A stretch of DNA of 64,000 nucleotides. Origin: Lachnospiraceae bacterium. GTDB taxonomy: Bacteria; Bacillota_A; Clostridia; Lachnospirales; Lachnospiraceae. This document shows positions 48,114-57,181 of the stretch, in pieces (position 1 is the stretch's first letter; the number at the start of each line of letters is the position of its first letter). The notes below the pieces were generated by a model, which saw only the letters and a list, made by a program, of their open reading frames with translations, did not search any database and was not told where the DNA came from. A program made the translations under genes and the position numbers. The stretch is taken from assembly GCA_017522685.1 (NCBI GenBank), contig JAFWYN010000032.1, positions 1 through 64,000 on the forward strand, given 5' to 3'.

Positions 48114-50774
48114 ATGAGCAAAGAATTAGCAAAAACCTATGACCCTCAGGGCATAGAAGACAGATTGTATCAGAAGTGGCTGGAGAAAAAATATTTCCAT
48201 GCTGAAGTTGACAGAACCAAGAAACCTTTTACTATCGTGATTCCCCCTCCGAATATTACCGGACAGTTACACATGGGACATGCTTTGGACAATACCATGC
48301 AGGATATCCTCATTCGTTTTAAGAGAATGCAGGGTTACAATGCACTTTGGCAGCCCGGTACAGACCATGCAAGTATTGCTACGGAAGTAAAGATTATCGA
48401 AAAGCTGAAGGAAGAAGGCATCGACAAGTGGGAGCTTGGTCGTGAGAAATTCTTAGAGCGTGCATGGGAGTGGAAGAAGGAGTACGGCGGACGTATTATC
48501 TCCCAGTTAAAGAAGCTGGGTTCTTCCTGTGACTGGGACAGAGAGCGTTTCACCATGGACGAAGGCTGTAACAATGCGGTTACGGAAGTATTCGTAAAGA
48601 TGCATGAAAAAGGATATATCTACAAGGGCGCAAGAATTATCAACTGGTGTCCTGTTTGTAATACCTCTATCTCTGATGCAGAGGTAGTTTATGAGGAGCA
48701 GGCAGGTCATTTCTGGCATATTAAGTACCCCATTATGAATGATGACGGTACCCCCAGTACCACGGAATTTTTAACCTTTGCTACCACCAGACCGGAAACC
48801 ATGCTGGGCGATACTGCAGTAGCGATTCATCCCGATGATGAAAGATATAAACATTTAATCGGCAAGAATGTAATGCTTCCTTTAATGAACAGAGTGATTC
48901 CCATCGTAACCGATACCTATGTAGATATGGAATTCGGTACCGGTGTAGTAAAGATTACTCCGGCACATGACCCTAACGACTTTGAAGTTGGTAAGAGACA
49001 TGACCTGCCTATTATCAACGTAATGAATGACGATGCTACTATCAATAAGAACGGTGGCAAGTTTGAAGGCATGGCCCGTTACGATGCCCGTAAGGCCATC
49101 GTAGAAGAGCTGGATGCAATGGGACTGCTTGTAAAGATTGAAGACCATGCACATAATGTAGGTACTCATGACAGATGTAAGACCACCATCGAGCCTATGG
49201 TAAAAGAGCAGTGGTTTGTAAAGATGGATGAGCTGATTAAGCCTGCTGTAGAAGCAGTTAAGGCCGGCGAGATTAAGCTGATTCCCGAAAGAATGGAAAA
49301 GACCTATTACAACTGGACTGACAACATCCGTGATTGGTGTATCAGCCGTCAGCTTTGGTGGGGACACAGAATTCCTGCGTACTACTGTGATGAATGTGGT
49401 GAAGTAACCGTTGCAAGAGAAGAAGTAACTGTATGTCCTAAGTGCGGATGCACACATCTGACACAGGATCCTGATACGTTGGATACATGGTTCTCTTCTG
49501 CATTGTGGCCTTTTGAGACCTTGGGTTGGCCGGAAAAGACAGAAGATTTGGATTATTTCTATCCTACCGATGTACTTGTTACCGGTTATGACATTATCTT
49601 CTTCTGGGTAATCCGTATGATTTTCTCGGGATTTGAGCAGATGGGCAAGAAGCCTTTCCATACCGTATTATTTCACGGTTTGGTACGTGACAGCCAGGGA
49701 CGTAAGATGTCCAAGTCTTTGGGCAATGGTATCGACCCGCTTGAGATTATCGAGCAGTATGGTGCGGATGCACTTCGTTTGACCTTAATCACCGGTAATG
49801 CACCGGGTAATGATATGCGTTTCTACTACGAAAGAGTAGAAAACAGCCGTAACTTTGCAAACAAGGTTTGGAACGCTTCCCGTTTCATCATGATGAACAT
49901 GGAAGGCAAGAGCGTAACCACTCCTGCTGCAAACGAGCTGGCACCTGTAGATAAGTGGATTCTTTCCAAGTTAAACACTTTGGTAAAGGATGTAACCGAC
50001 AATATGGAAAGCTTCGAGCTGGGTATTGCAGTTCAGAAAGTTTACGACTTTATCTGGGATGAGTTCTGTGACTGGTATATCGAAATGGTTAAGCCCCGTC
50101 TGTATAATTCTGACGATGCAGTGAGCCAGAATGCAGCACTCTGGACCTTAAAGAATGTACTTATCGATGCACTGAAATTATTACATCCTTATATGCCTTT
50201 CATTTCAGAGGAAATCTTCTGCACCTTACAGAGCGAAGAAGAGTCCATCATGATCAGCAAGTGGCCTGAATTCATCGCTGACAGAAGCTTTGAAAAAGAA
50301 GAAAAGGACATCGAAATCATCAAGGAAGCAGTACGCGGTATCCGTAATATCCGTAGTGAAATGAACGTAGCACCCAGCCGTAAGGCAATGTGTATCGTAG
50401 TAAGTGAAAGTGAAGATATCCGTAACACCTTCACCGAAGGTAAGCTCTTCTTTGCATCCTTAGCTTATGCAAACGAAGTACTGATTCAGTCTGATAAGGA
50501 AGGTATCGCACAGGATGCGGTATCCGTAGTAATCCCCGGTGCGGTTATTTACATTCCTTTCGCAGAATTGGTTGATATTGCACAGGAAATTGAACGTTTA
50601 CAGAAGGAAGAGAAGCGTCTTCAGGGTGAACTTGCCCGTGTTAACGGCATGCTTTCCAACGAGAAATTCGTATCCAAGGCACCTGCAGCCAAAATTGAAG
50701 AAGAAAAAGCCAAGCTGGCAAAATACACCCAGATGATGGAACAGGTTAAGGAGCGACTGGCACAGTTACAGTAA
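48114..50774 (+). CDS. valS: Valyl-tRNA synthetase
   Basis: Charges tRNA-Val. The 886 residues are full length for class I ValRS. [13 protein letters not shown] holds the HIGH motif (near 45-57), an editing domain follows, a zinc-like Cys-x2-Cys pair set lies near 426-450, Lys-Met-Ser-Lys-Ser is near 531, and a C-terminal coiled coil closes the protein (Glu-Ile-Glu-Arg-Leu-Gln-Lys-Glu-Glu). GAAAGGAG precedes the ATG. Controlled by the T-box leader upstream. Codon use looks like that of a highly expressed gene compared with its neighbours. Confidence 0.96.
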   Translation: MSKELAKTYDPQGIEDRLYQKWLEKKYFHAEVDRTKKPFTIVIPPPNITGQLHMGHALDNTMQDILIRFKRMQGYNALWQPGTDHASIATEVKIIEKLKEEGIDKWELGREKFLERAWEWKKEYGGRIISQLKKLGSSCDWDRERFTMDEGCNNAVTEVFVKMHEKGYIYKGARIINWCPVCNTSISDAEVVYEEQAGHFWHIKYPIMNDDGTPSTTEFLTFATTRPETMLGDTAVAIHPDDERYKHLIGKNVMLPLMNRVIPIVTDTYVDMEFGTGVVKITPAHDPNDFEVGKRHDLPIINVMNDDATINKNGGKFEGMARYDARKAIVEELDAMGLLVKIEDHAHNVGTHDRCKTTIEPMVKEQWFVKMDELIKPAVEAVKAGEIKLIPERMEKTYYNWTDNIRDWCISRQLWWGHRIPAYYCDECGEVTVAREEVTVCPKCGCTHLTQDPDTLDTWFSSALWPFETLGWPEKTEDLDYFYPTDVLVTGYDIIFFWVIRMIFSGFEQMGKKPFHTVLFHGLVRDSQGRKMSKSLGNGIDPLEIIEQYGADALRLTLITGNAPGNDMRFYYERVENSRNFANKVWNASRFIMMNMEGKSVTTPAANELAPVDKWILSKLNTLVKDVTDNMESFELGIAVQKVYDFIWDEFCDWYIEMVKPRLYNSDDAVSQNAALWTLKNVLIDALKLLHPYMPFISEEIFCTLQSEEESIMISKWPEFIADRSFEKEEKDIEIIKEAVRGIRNIRSEMNVAPSRKAMCIVVSESEDIRNTFTEGKLFFASLAYANEVLIQSDKEGIAQDAVSVVIPGAVIYIPFAELVDIAQEIERLQKEEKRLQGELARVNGMLSNEKFVSKAPAAKIEEEKAKLAKYTQMMEQVKERLAQLQ

Positions 50775-50781
50775 CTGATTT

Positions 50782-50944
50782 TGGCTTCGTGGGGATACCT
50801 ATCCCTCACACACCGATGGAAAAACTGCTACCTCAGACGATATGCCATAGGACGGACATGGCAAGCAAGTCCGTCCCTGTCATACAGTCTTTCGGCATCA
50901 GTGTTTTCCAACGTTGCATTACGGGATAGGTATCCCCCAAAGCC
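50782..50944. repeat. Structured repeat element, copy 1
   Basis: Terminal arms GGGGATACCTATCCC (50791-50805) and GGGATAGGTATCCCC (50923-50937) pair perfectly, with further pairing outward (GGCTTCG with CAAAGCC). Inside are CGATGGAAAAACTG pairing with CAGTGTTTTCCAACG and a perfect hairpin GGACGGAC / GTCCGTCC (50850-50876). Read on the reverse strand, the interior matches the interior of copy 2 (GCAACGTTG, then AAAACAC, CTGTATG, CGGAC, TGTCCG, then TTTTTCCATCGGTGTG). No coding capacity is supported. Confidence 0.7.
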
Positions 50945-51029
50945 TATCCACATACTGTAACTGTTAAAAAGATAATCGCGGATGTGCAAAGCGCAATTGC
51001 CTGCGCCTCCGGCGATTACCAATAAGTAA

Positions 51030-51193
51030 GAATCAAGCGTTATATCTATCACTAATTGCAACGTTGAAAAACACAGGCGACGAAAAGCTGTATGGTTCAG
51101 GCGGACACGTTTACGATGTCCGACAAGAAACATACAGCTTGAGGAGAATGTTTTTTCACCGGTGTGAGTGTGATGGATATAATGCTTGATTCG
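51030..51193. repeat. Structured repeat element, copy 2 (opposite orientation)
   Basis: Arms at 51030-51052 and 51171-51193 pair at nearly every position (GAATCAAGC, TTATATC, ATCAC), but their sequence is unrelated to the arms of copy 1. The interior repeats copy 1 in opposite orientation: GCAACGTTGAAAAACAC, then a hairpin AAGCTGTATG / CATACAGCTT (51085-51140) with inner CGGACA / TGTCCG, then TTTTTTCACCGGTGTGAG. Between the copies, 50973-51018 forms a further hairpin (TAATCGC / GCGATTA with GCGCA / TGCGC). Conserved core with unlike but still paired arms points to a selected structure. Confidence 0.7.
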
Positions 51194-51213
51194 TAAACTA
51201 AGGAGACCCCCCC

Positions 51214-52536
51214 ATGGAGAAGCAGGCAATCAGTTCCTACGATGAGGCAGTGGAGTACATCTTCAACGTGCCACGTTTTACAAAAAAGAATACCATGGCC
51301 GATACAAAGGCCTTTTTAGAGAAATTAGGGAATCCGGACTTAGGACTGCGTATCATTCACGTGGCAGGCACCAATGGGAAGGGTTCTGTTTGTGCGTATA
51401 TGCGCAGTATTTTGGAAACTGCCGGAAAGCGCGTGGCAGTGTTTACATCCCCACATCTGGTAGATGTAAGGGAGCGTTTTGTGATAGATGGAGAAATGAT
51501 TTCTAAGGAAGCTTTCTATGAGGCTTTTCAAGTGATTTACAATTTACTTAATTGGGAAGAATTGGAGGCAGGAAAGGGCTACCATCCTACCTTCTTTGAA
51601 TATATGTTTTTTATTGCCATGTTAGTATTTAAGGAAGCGGCACCGGATTATTGTATCTTGGAAACAGGTTTGGGCGGTAGACTGGATGCCACCAATGCAG
51701 TTTCGAAAAAAGAGCTGGCCGTGATTACCCGTATCAGCCTGGAGCATACCGAGTATTTGGGAGATACCATAACGGCGATTGCGGGAGAGAAAGCCGGTAT
51801 CATGAAAGAAAATACACCGGTGGTTTTTGCGGACACAGATGAGCAGTCAACAGCGGTTTTTCTCGAAATGGCTAAGGAATTGTCGTGTTATAGTTTCCCT
51901 GTGTCGAAATCCGACTATACATTATTAAATTTTAAGAATAAAACCATTGATTTTTCTTATATTTCTCGTTATGATTATAATGTTATGGTACACTTGAATA
52001 CACTGGCAAAATACCAGGTAGAAAATTGTACTCTGGCACTGAGAGCCATAGAGGTTTTGGATAAGGACAGAGAGATATCGCCCCTGGTACTGCAAGAGGG
52101 TGTGAGAAAGGCCTTTTGGCCCGGCAGAATGGAAGAAGTATTGCCGGAGATTTTTGTGGACGGTGCCCACAATGCGGATGGTGTGAGAGCCTTTTTGGAA
52201 ACAGTTTCCGAGGATGGATTCGAAGGAAAAAGAAGCCTTATGTTCAGCGTGGTTTCGGACAAGGATTATGCGCAGATGTTAAGGAATATTGCAGAATCCG
52301 GCTTGTTTGATAAAGTATATCTTGCACATATGGGCAATTATCGTGCCACATCATTGGAGGAAATGAAACGTAATTTACCGGAAGCTTATTTCGGACAGGT
52401 ATCCCTGTATGAGTCAGTCAAGGAAGCCTTTGACGCAGTCAGACGGGATAAGAAGGAAGAGGAACGTGTGTATATAGTCGGTTCCCTGTATTTGGTAGGG
52501 GAAATAAAGGAGTATGTAAACCATGATAAATTTTGA
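51214..52536 (+). CDS. folC: Folylpolyglutamate synthase / dihydrofolate synthase
   Basis: Adds glutamate to folates. The 440 residues are typical. Val-Ala-Gly-Thr-Asn-Gly-Lys-Gly-Ser near 51-59 is the ATP-binding loop, Phe-Thr-Ser-Pro-His-Leu near 79-84, Leu-Glu-Thr-Gly-Leu-Gly-Gly-Arg-Leu-Asp-Ala-Thr-Asn near 148-160, and Asp-Gly-Ala-His-Asn near 315-319. AAGGAG lies nine bases before ATG 51214. The small gene at 52523 overlaps its end by 14 bp. Confidence 0.94.
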   Translation: MEKQAISSYDEAVEYIFNVPRFTKKNTMADTKAFLEKLGNPDLGLRIIHVAGTNGKGSVCAYMRSILETAGKRVAVFTSPHLVDVRERFVIDGEMISKEAFYEAFQVIYNLLNWEELEAGKGYHPTFFEYMFFIAMLVFKEAAPDYCILETGLGGRLDATNAVSKKELAVITRISLEHTEYLGDTITAIAGEKAGIMKENTPVVFADTDEQSTAVFLEMAKELSCYSFPVSKSDYTLLNFKNKTIDFSYISRYDYNVMVHLNTLAKYQVENCTLALRAIEVLDKDREISPLVLQEGVRKAFWPGRMEEVLPEIFVDGAHNADGVRAFLETVSEDGFEGKRSLMFSVVSDKDYAQMLRNIAESGLFDKVYLAHMGNYRATSLEEMKRNLPEAYFGQVSLYESVKEAFDAVRRDKKEEERVYIVGSLYLVGEIKEYVNHDKF

Positions 52537-52684
52537 GGAAGAATTGAAGAAATTTCATCCCAGCCCTGAGGTAGAGGAGATTACAGAAACCATATACAAT
52601 CAGGACATGACGGATTTGGCTGATTTGTTGGTGAAGCTGGTGAAGGAAGAAAAAGAAGAACGAGAAAGTGAAGAGACGATATAG
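52523..52684 (+). CDS. Small acidic protein, 53 residues
   Basis: Starts at ATG 52523 inside the end of folC, after AAAGGAG (52506-52512). Composition is highly charged with amphipathic helix character (Phe-Glu-Glu-Glu-Leu-Lys-Lys-Phe, then Asp-Leu-Ala-Asp-Leu-Leu-Val-Lys-Leu). It ends 30 bp before the TPR protein gene. The overlap, RBS and composition argue for a real coupled gene. Function unknown. Confidence 0.65.
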   Translation: MINFEEELKKFHPSPEVEEITETIYNQDMTDLADLLVKLVKEEKEERESEETI

Positions 52685-52714
52685 TCGGTAGCACATAAGT
52701 CAGGAGAGAAGATT

Positions 52715-54121
52715 ATGTATTGTTATCAATGTGGCTGCCGTTTATCCGACCATGATTTTTGTACATCCTGCGGAGTGGATGTGGGAAGATATAAGAAAAT
52801 CATGTATCTGGCCAATGCCTTTTACAATGACGGTTTGAATAAGGCAAGAGTAAGGGATTTGACCGGTGCAGTTACCAGTTTACGGCAGAGTTTAAAGTTT
52901 AATAAAAATAATGTGGATGCCAGAAACCTGCTGGGTCTTGTTTACTTTGAAATGGGCGAGACCGTAGCAGCACTTTGTGAGTGGATTATCAGTAAGAATC
53001 TGAAGGCTGAGAAGAATGTAGCAGATGATTATCTGAGCTATGTTCAGTCCAGCGCATCCAGATTGGAAGCCATTAATCAAACCATTAAGAAGTACAATCA
53101 GGCACTTGCCTATTGCCAGCAAGGAAGTAAGGATTTGGCAGTAATACAGCTGAAAAAGGTTTTGTCCATGAATTCCAAGTTTATCCGTGCCCATCAGCTT
53201 TTGGCACTTTTATACATGGATGCGGAACAGTGGGAAAAGGCTAAGAGAGAGCTGACCAAATGCCTTGCGTTGGACCGTAATAATACGACCACACTGGTGT
53301 ATTTAAGGGAAGTGGACAGCATACTTTCGCCGGAAGACGGCGTGAAGCCGGCGAAGAAAAAGTCTGATGATGCAGTGCGTTATCAGAGTGATAACGAGAT
53401 TATTATACAGCCCATGGGTGTCAGAGAGCCGAAAAGAAGCGGTGTAGGCGGCTTGTTGAATTTGTTACTTGGTCTGATTATTGGTGTGACTGCCACCTGC
53501 TTTTTAGTGGTACCTGCAGTAAAGACCAATGTAACCAATGAAAAGATGGATGAAGTAGCCCAAATAGGCAACCAGATAGATGCCAAAAATGCAATCATAA
53601 CGGATTTGGAGAATCAGGTGAAGGAATTGCAGTCTGCGAAGAAGTCACTGGAGGACGAGTTAAGCGGCTATGCAGGTACGGACGGTACCTTAAAGAGCAT
53701 GGAAGATTTGATTGCGGTTGCTACGCTTGTATTAAGCGGTGAAGATGTGATTAAGGCATCGGATGCATTGCAAAAGCTGAAATCAGAGGTGGTGCTGGAG
53801 CAAACAAGCAATACCTTCCGCAACCTTTACAATGCATTGACCCAGAGTATATCCCCACAAGTGGTAGAGTTATGTTTTGAGCAAGGATATGATGCATATA
53901 CCGCCAAGGATTATGAAACAGCAGCTGATTTATTGGGAAGAGTGATTCAGTATGATGAAACGAATGGCGATGCGTATTATTATTTCGGACAGTCCTGTCG
54001 CCACTTAGAAAGAAATGATGAAGCGATTGCGGCGTACAAGAAGGTGATTGAGTTAGGACCGGAAGGTGCCCAGCGTGTTAAAAATTCAAAGGATTATTTG
54101 AATCGTTTACAGGCTAACTAA
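52715..54121 (+). CDS. Zinc-ribbon TPR membrane protein
   Basis: A 468-residue protein. Residues 1-20 form a zinc ribbon (Cys-Tyr-Gln-Cys-Gly-Cys then Cys-Thr-Ser-Cys-Gly). Residues ~30-205 are TPR helices, ~245-268 a single membrane helix, ~280-325 a coiled coil (Asp-Glu-Val-Ala-Gln-Ile-Gly-Asn to Leu-Glu-Asp-Glu-Leu), and ~385-468 a second TPR set outside the membrane (Ala-Tyr-Thr-Ala-Lys-Asp-Tyr-Glu, Tyr-Tyr-Phe-Gly-Gln-Ser). Probably a scaffold linking cytosolic and surface partners. It precedes the spoIIA operon but is separated from it by a terminator. Confidence 0.85.
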   Translation: MYCYQCGCRLSDHDFCTSCGVDVGRYKKIMYLANAFYNDGLNKARVRDLTGAVTSLRQSLKFNKNNVDARNLLGLVYFEMGETVAALCEWIISKNLKAEKNVADDYLSYVQSSASRLEAINQTIKKYNQALAYCQQGSKDLAVIQLKKVLSMNSKFIRAHQLLALLYMDAEQWEKAKRELTKCLALDRNNTTTLVYLREVDSILSPEDGVKPAKKKSDDAVRYQSDNEIIIQPMGVREPKRSGVGGLLNLLLGLIIGVTATCFLVVPAVKTNVTNEKMDEVAQIGNQIDAKNAIITDLENQVKELQSAKKSLEDELSGYAGTDGTLKSMEDLIAVATLVLSGEDVIKASDALQKLKSEVVLEQTSNTFRNLYNALTQSISPQVVELCFEQGYDAYTAKDYETAADLLGRVIQYDETNGDAYYYFGQSCRHLERNDEAIAAYKKVIELGPEGAQRVKNSKDYLNRLQAN

Positions 54122-54148
54122 AGAAAAAGAATATAAAGTACAAAAGAG

Positions 54149-54178
54149 AAGGACATATAGGCAACTATATGTCCTTTT
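54149..54178 (+). terminator. Terminator of the TPR gene
   Basis: AAGGACATATA pairs with TATATGTCCTT, followed by TT and an A/T stretch; about 28 bp after the stop. Confidence 0.8.
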
Positions 54179-54233
54179 AACATGCCCTCCTTTAGGGAGA
54201 ATTACTAAATTAATGAATGCAGGAGGTTATCGT

Positions 54234-54539
54234 ATGGAAGAATTTCAGATTGTTGACAATTGTCTGATGGTGAAGCTACCGGAGGAAATCGATCATTACC
54301 GCTCCGGTTATATTTGTGAAAAGGCGGATTGGTATATTGTAAAGAAAAACGTGGATCATGTGGTGTTTGATTTTGCAGTAACAAGATTTATGGATTCTTC
54401 GGGAATCGGTCTTATTATGGGCAGGTATAAGAAAATCACATGTTTTGGCGGAAAAGTATTTGTATTACATCCGGACAAGCAGATTAAGCGGATGCTTTTG
54501 ATGGCAGGCATGCAAAACCTGGTTGAGATCGTAGAGTAA
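54234..54539 (+). CDS. spoIIAA: Anti-sigma F factor antagonist SpoIIAA
   Basis: STAS-domain protein of 101 residues that, when unphosphorylated, frees sigma F from SpoIIAB in the forespore. The phosphorylation site is Ser about 56 in Phe-Met-Asp-Ser-Ser-Gly-Ile-Gly, followed by Leu-Ile-Met-Gly-Arg-Tyr-Lys as in known SpoIIAA. ATG 54234 follows AGGAGG at 54221-54226; ATG 54213 lies before it. First gene of the three-gene spoIIA operon. Confidence 0.95.
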   Translation: MEEFQIVDNCLMVKLPEEIDHYRSGYICEKADWYIVKKNVDHVVFDFAVTRFMDSSGIGLIMGRYKKITCFGGKVFVLHPDKQIKRMLLMAGMQNLVEIVE

Positions 54540-54550
54540 GGAGGTTTGTT

Positions 54551-55042
54551 ATGAATAACGAAATGAAGATGGAGTTTGATGCAATATCAGTGAATGAAGG
54601 GTTTGCCAGAATGGCAGTGGCAGCCTTTGTGTCTTCCATGAATCCTACCATGGAGGAATTGAGTGATATTAAGACGGCTGTCTCGGAGGCGGTTACCAAT
54701 GCCATTATACACGGATATGAAAATATGTGCGGATATGGAAAACATGGGGATGTGATACCGGCTTACGAGACCATGCATCAGGGAAAGGTTTATATGCATT
54801 GTCGGATTAATAAGGACACCTTTTACATAGATATACAAGATAAGGGGAAGGGCATGGCAGATGTGGAAAAAGCCATGGAACCATTGTTTACTACGAAACC
54901 CGAATATAACCGTTCCGGTATGGGCTTTGCCTTTATGGAGGCTTTTATGGACGATTTGGAGGTGTTCAGTGAAGAGGGACGAGGAACCTTGGTTAAGATG
55001 CAGAAAAAAATAGGCACCGGTTCCTGGATTGAAGCATGCTAG
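54551..55042 (+). CDS. spoIIAB: Anti-sigma F factor SpoIIAB
   Basis: GHKL-type kinase and anti-sigma factor of 163 residues. It holds sigma F inactive and phosphorylates SpoIIAA. Asp-Ile-Lys-Thr-Ala-Val-Ser-Glu-Ala-Val-Thr-Asn-Ala near 38-50 is the N box, Asp-Lys-Gly-Lys-Gly-Met near 96-101 the G1 box, and Arg-Ser-Gly-Met-Gly-Phe near 119-124 the G2 box. An insertion of about 15 residues after Tyr-Glu-Asn (near 57-75), containing Gly-Tyr-Gly-Lys-His-Gly-Asp-Val, makes it longer than the usual ~146. Confidence 0.95.
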   Translation: MNNEMKMEFDAISVNEGFARMAVAAFVSSMNPTMEELSDIKTAVSEAVTNAIIHGYENMCGYGKHGDVIPAYETMHQGKVYMHCRINKDTFYIDIQDKGKGMADVEKAMEPLFTTKPEYNRSGMGFAFMEAFMDDLEVFSEEGRGTLVKMQKKIGTGSWIEAC

Positions 55043-55052
55043 GTGGTGGCGT

Positions 55053-55772
55053 ATGGAGACGGTGTCAGTGCTGATTGCAAATGCACAACAGGGAGATAAA
55101 GAAGCAAGAGAAGTACTGATAAAGAGTAATTTGGGATTGGTGCATGCCATTGTCCGACGTTTTGTGGGCAGAGGTGTGGAAACGGAGGATTTGTTTCAAA
55201 TCGGCACCATAGGTCTGATGAAAGCCATTGACCATTTCGATTTAGGATTTGATGTGAAGTTTTCGACTTATGCGGTTCCCTTGATTACCGGCGAAATAAA
55301 GCGGTTTCTGAGAGATGACGGTATGATAAAGGTATCACGGACCCTTAAGGAGCAAAGCAGAAGGTTAGGCCTGATACGCCGAAGTATGCAGGTGAATTTG
55401 AAACGGGAGCCAACCCTGAAAGAACTGGAGGAGGAATCGGGTATGTCCGTGGAAGAAATCGTTATGGCCACGGAATCGGAGCGCCAGGTAGAATCCATAT
55501 ATGCGCCCGTTTATCAAAATGACGGCAGTCAGGTAGAGTTGGCAGATATGTTGGGCAAGGAGGATACAGAAAAGGAGAAGCTACTGAATCATATGCTGTT
55601 AAAGCAGCTTCTGGGGAGACTGGATGAAAAAGAGAGTATGCTGATTCGGATGCGCTATTTCCAGGATAAGACCCAGACGGAAGTGGCAAAATGTATGGGA
55701 ATCAGCCAGGTACAGGTGAGCCGTTTGGAAAAAAAGATATTATTGTCCATGAGAAAATGTGCAGGTGAATAA
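55053..55772 (+). CDS. sigF: Sporulation sigma factor SigF
   Basis: First forespore-specific sigma factor, 239 residues. Region 2 has Glu-Asp-Leu-Phe-Gln-Ile-Gly-Thr-Ile-Gly-Leu near 48-58 and Phe-Ser-Thr-Tyr-Ala-Val-Pro near 70-76; region 3 and region 4 follow (Thr-Gln-Thr-Glu-Val-Ala-Lys-Cys-Met-Gly-Ile-Ser-Gln-Val-Gln-Val-Ser-Arg near 207-224). ATG 55053 after AGGTGG was chosen over 55029. Together with spoIIAA and spoIIAB it shows the host can commit to sporulation. Confidence 0.95.
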   Translation: METVSVLIANAQQGDKEAREVLIKSNLGLVHAIVRRFVGRGVETEDLFQIGTIGLMKAIDHFDLGFDVKFSTYAVPLITGEIKRFLRDDGMIKVSRTLKEQSRRLGLIRRSMQVNLKREPTLKELEEESGMSVEEIVMATESERQVESIYAPVYQNDGSQVELADMLGKEDTEKEKLLNHMLLKQLLGRLDEKESMLIRMRYFQDKTQTEVAKCMGISQVQVSRLEKKILLSMRKCAGE

Positions 55773-55773
55773 A

Positions 55774-55834
55774 TGAAAAATCTTTGATTTTTCACTTTTC
55801 TATTTAGGCAGTACCACAAGCGTTGCTTGTGGTA
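55774..55834 (+). terminator. Terminator and second hairpin after sigF
   Basis: TGAAAAATC (55774-55782) pairs with GATTTTTCA (55786-55794), followed by a T-rich run. Just beyond, TACCACAAGC (55812-55821) pairs perfectly with GCTTGTGGTA (55825-55834), with no T-run. Confidence 0.65.
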
Positions 55835-55961
55835 TGCAGGGGTTAGGTTTGTTAAGTTTTCATAAAGAAAGAGCTTTTCTACTTCACAAGAGCGCTGTTT
55901 TTGTTTATACTGAATACGTAATTGATAATGCGTAGTATAGAAAGGGCAGGTATTACGAAGG

Positions 55962-57068
55962 ATGTCAGTAGAAGAAATGACAAATGAATACGAACAACCC
56001 GAACGTTTAAGAGAAATAAAGAAACAACAAAAAAAGAAGAATACCACCATTATGATAGGGGTAGGCTGTGCACTTTTGTTTTTGACATTGATCGCAGCAA
56101 GTATTGTATTGTATATCTGGGTGGATAAAAGTATACAGGAAGAAAATGACAAAGAGGCAGAAGCAGTTGCCGTACAAGTGGAAGCCATCAGTGAGGAAGA
56201 ACTGGAAAAGCTGTTAGAGCAGGCCAGAAAAGAAGGGGCAGATGCTGTGCTGGAAGAGCTGGCAGAGAGCATTAACCAAACATCCTCCATAACCACTGCA
56301 CTTCGTCCCTTGTATAAGGATGCTTTAGTGGTAGCCAGCGAAGGCGCATACCATTTCGTGCCTATCAATAAGGATTTGAAGATGAATTCTTATGTGGCTG
56401 AGAACCTGCAGATATTGGGAAATGGCCAGGTAGAATATGTGGAAGACGGCAAAGTGATATCCCATAAGGGGATTGATGTATCCAAGCATCAGGGAGAGAT
56501 TGATTGGGCTAAGGTGGCAGCAGATGGGGTAGAGTTTGCATTTATCCGTGTGGGTAACCGTGGTTATGGTTCCGGTGCTATCGTGGATGACCCCCAGTTT
56601 GAAGCCAATATAGTAGGTGCTATTTCCAATGGTATCCGTGTAGGTGTGTATTTCTTCTCCCAGGCGATTACGGAAGAAGAAGCCCTAGAGGAAGCCGGAT
56701 ATGTATTGGAAAGAGTGGCACCCTATAAGATTACCTGTCCCATTGTATTGGATGTGGAAAAGGTGTCTGACAGCGAAGCACGTATGAACAAGATATCCAA
56801 GGAACAGCGTACTGCTAATACCCTTACTTTCTTAAAGGCAGTAGAGGCGGCAGGATACAAGACCATGCTTTATCATAACATGGAAATGGCTACCTTGAAG
56901 ATGGATATGACACAGCTTGAGGACTATGAAAAGTGGTTTGCTTACTATAATAAAGAGTTGTATTATCCCTATGCATATAGTGTATGGCAGTATTCGGATA
57001 AGGGAAAAGTAGACGGCATCAGTGGTGATGTGGATATGAATATTTCCTTTACCTTGTGGGAAGATTAA
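55962..57068 (+). CDS. Membrane-anchored GH25 lysozyme
   Basis: Peptidoglycan muramidase of 368 residues. A basic, Lys-rich start leads into one membrane helix (about 29-51), a coiled-coil spacer (to ~110), then the GH25 barrel from ~168: Gly-Ile-Asp-Val-Ser-Lys-His-Gln-Gly near 168-176, Ala-Phe-Ile-Arg-Val-Gly, and Pro-Ile-Val-Leu-Asp-Val-Glu near 260 with the catalytic acids. The enzyme would act on the wall outside the membrane. It lies between two sporulation loci, so a sporulation role is possible but unproven. Confidence 0.9.
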   Translation: MSVEEMTNEYEQPERLREIKKQQKKKNTTIMIGVGCALLFLTLIAASIVLYIWVDKSIQEENDKEAEAVAVQVEAISEEELEKLLEQARKEGADAVLEELAESINQTSSITTALRPLYKDALVVASEGAYHFVPINKDLKMNSYVAENLQILGNGQVEYVEDGKVISHKGIDVSKHQGEIDWAKVAADGVEFAFIRVGNRGYGSGAIVDDPQFEANIVGAISNGIRVGVYFFSQAITEEEALEEAGYVLERVAPYKITCPIVLDVEKVSDSEARMNKISKEQRTANTLTFLKAVEAAGYKTMLYHNMEMATLKMDMTQLEDYEKWFAYYNKELYYPYAYSVWQYSDKGKVDGISGDVDMNISFTLWED

Positions 57069-57082
57069 GATTTTTGAAGACA

Positions 57083-57118
57083 GAACAGCATCGGAAATTT
57101 CCGGTGCTGTTTTTTGAT
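57083..57118 (+). terminator. Terminator after the lysozyme gene
   Basis: AACAGCATCGG pairs with CCGGTGCTGTT (one T-G pair) around AAATTT, followed by TTTTG. It rules out coding starts of spoVAA upstream of about 57120. Confidence 0.85.
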
Positions 57119-57181
57119 GTGTATATTTTATGTTTAAGTTGCAAAAACTATGAAAAAGAATTCAGGAAGGAAATACCTGCT

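Noticed and set aside
50828..51229. 133-codon reverse-strand frame between valS and folC
   Set aside because: It spans both structured inverted repeats and overlaps the folC start; amino-acid content follows the repeats.
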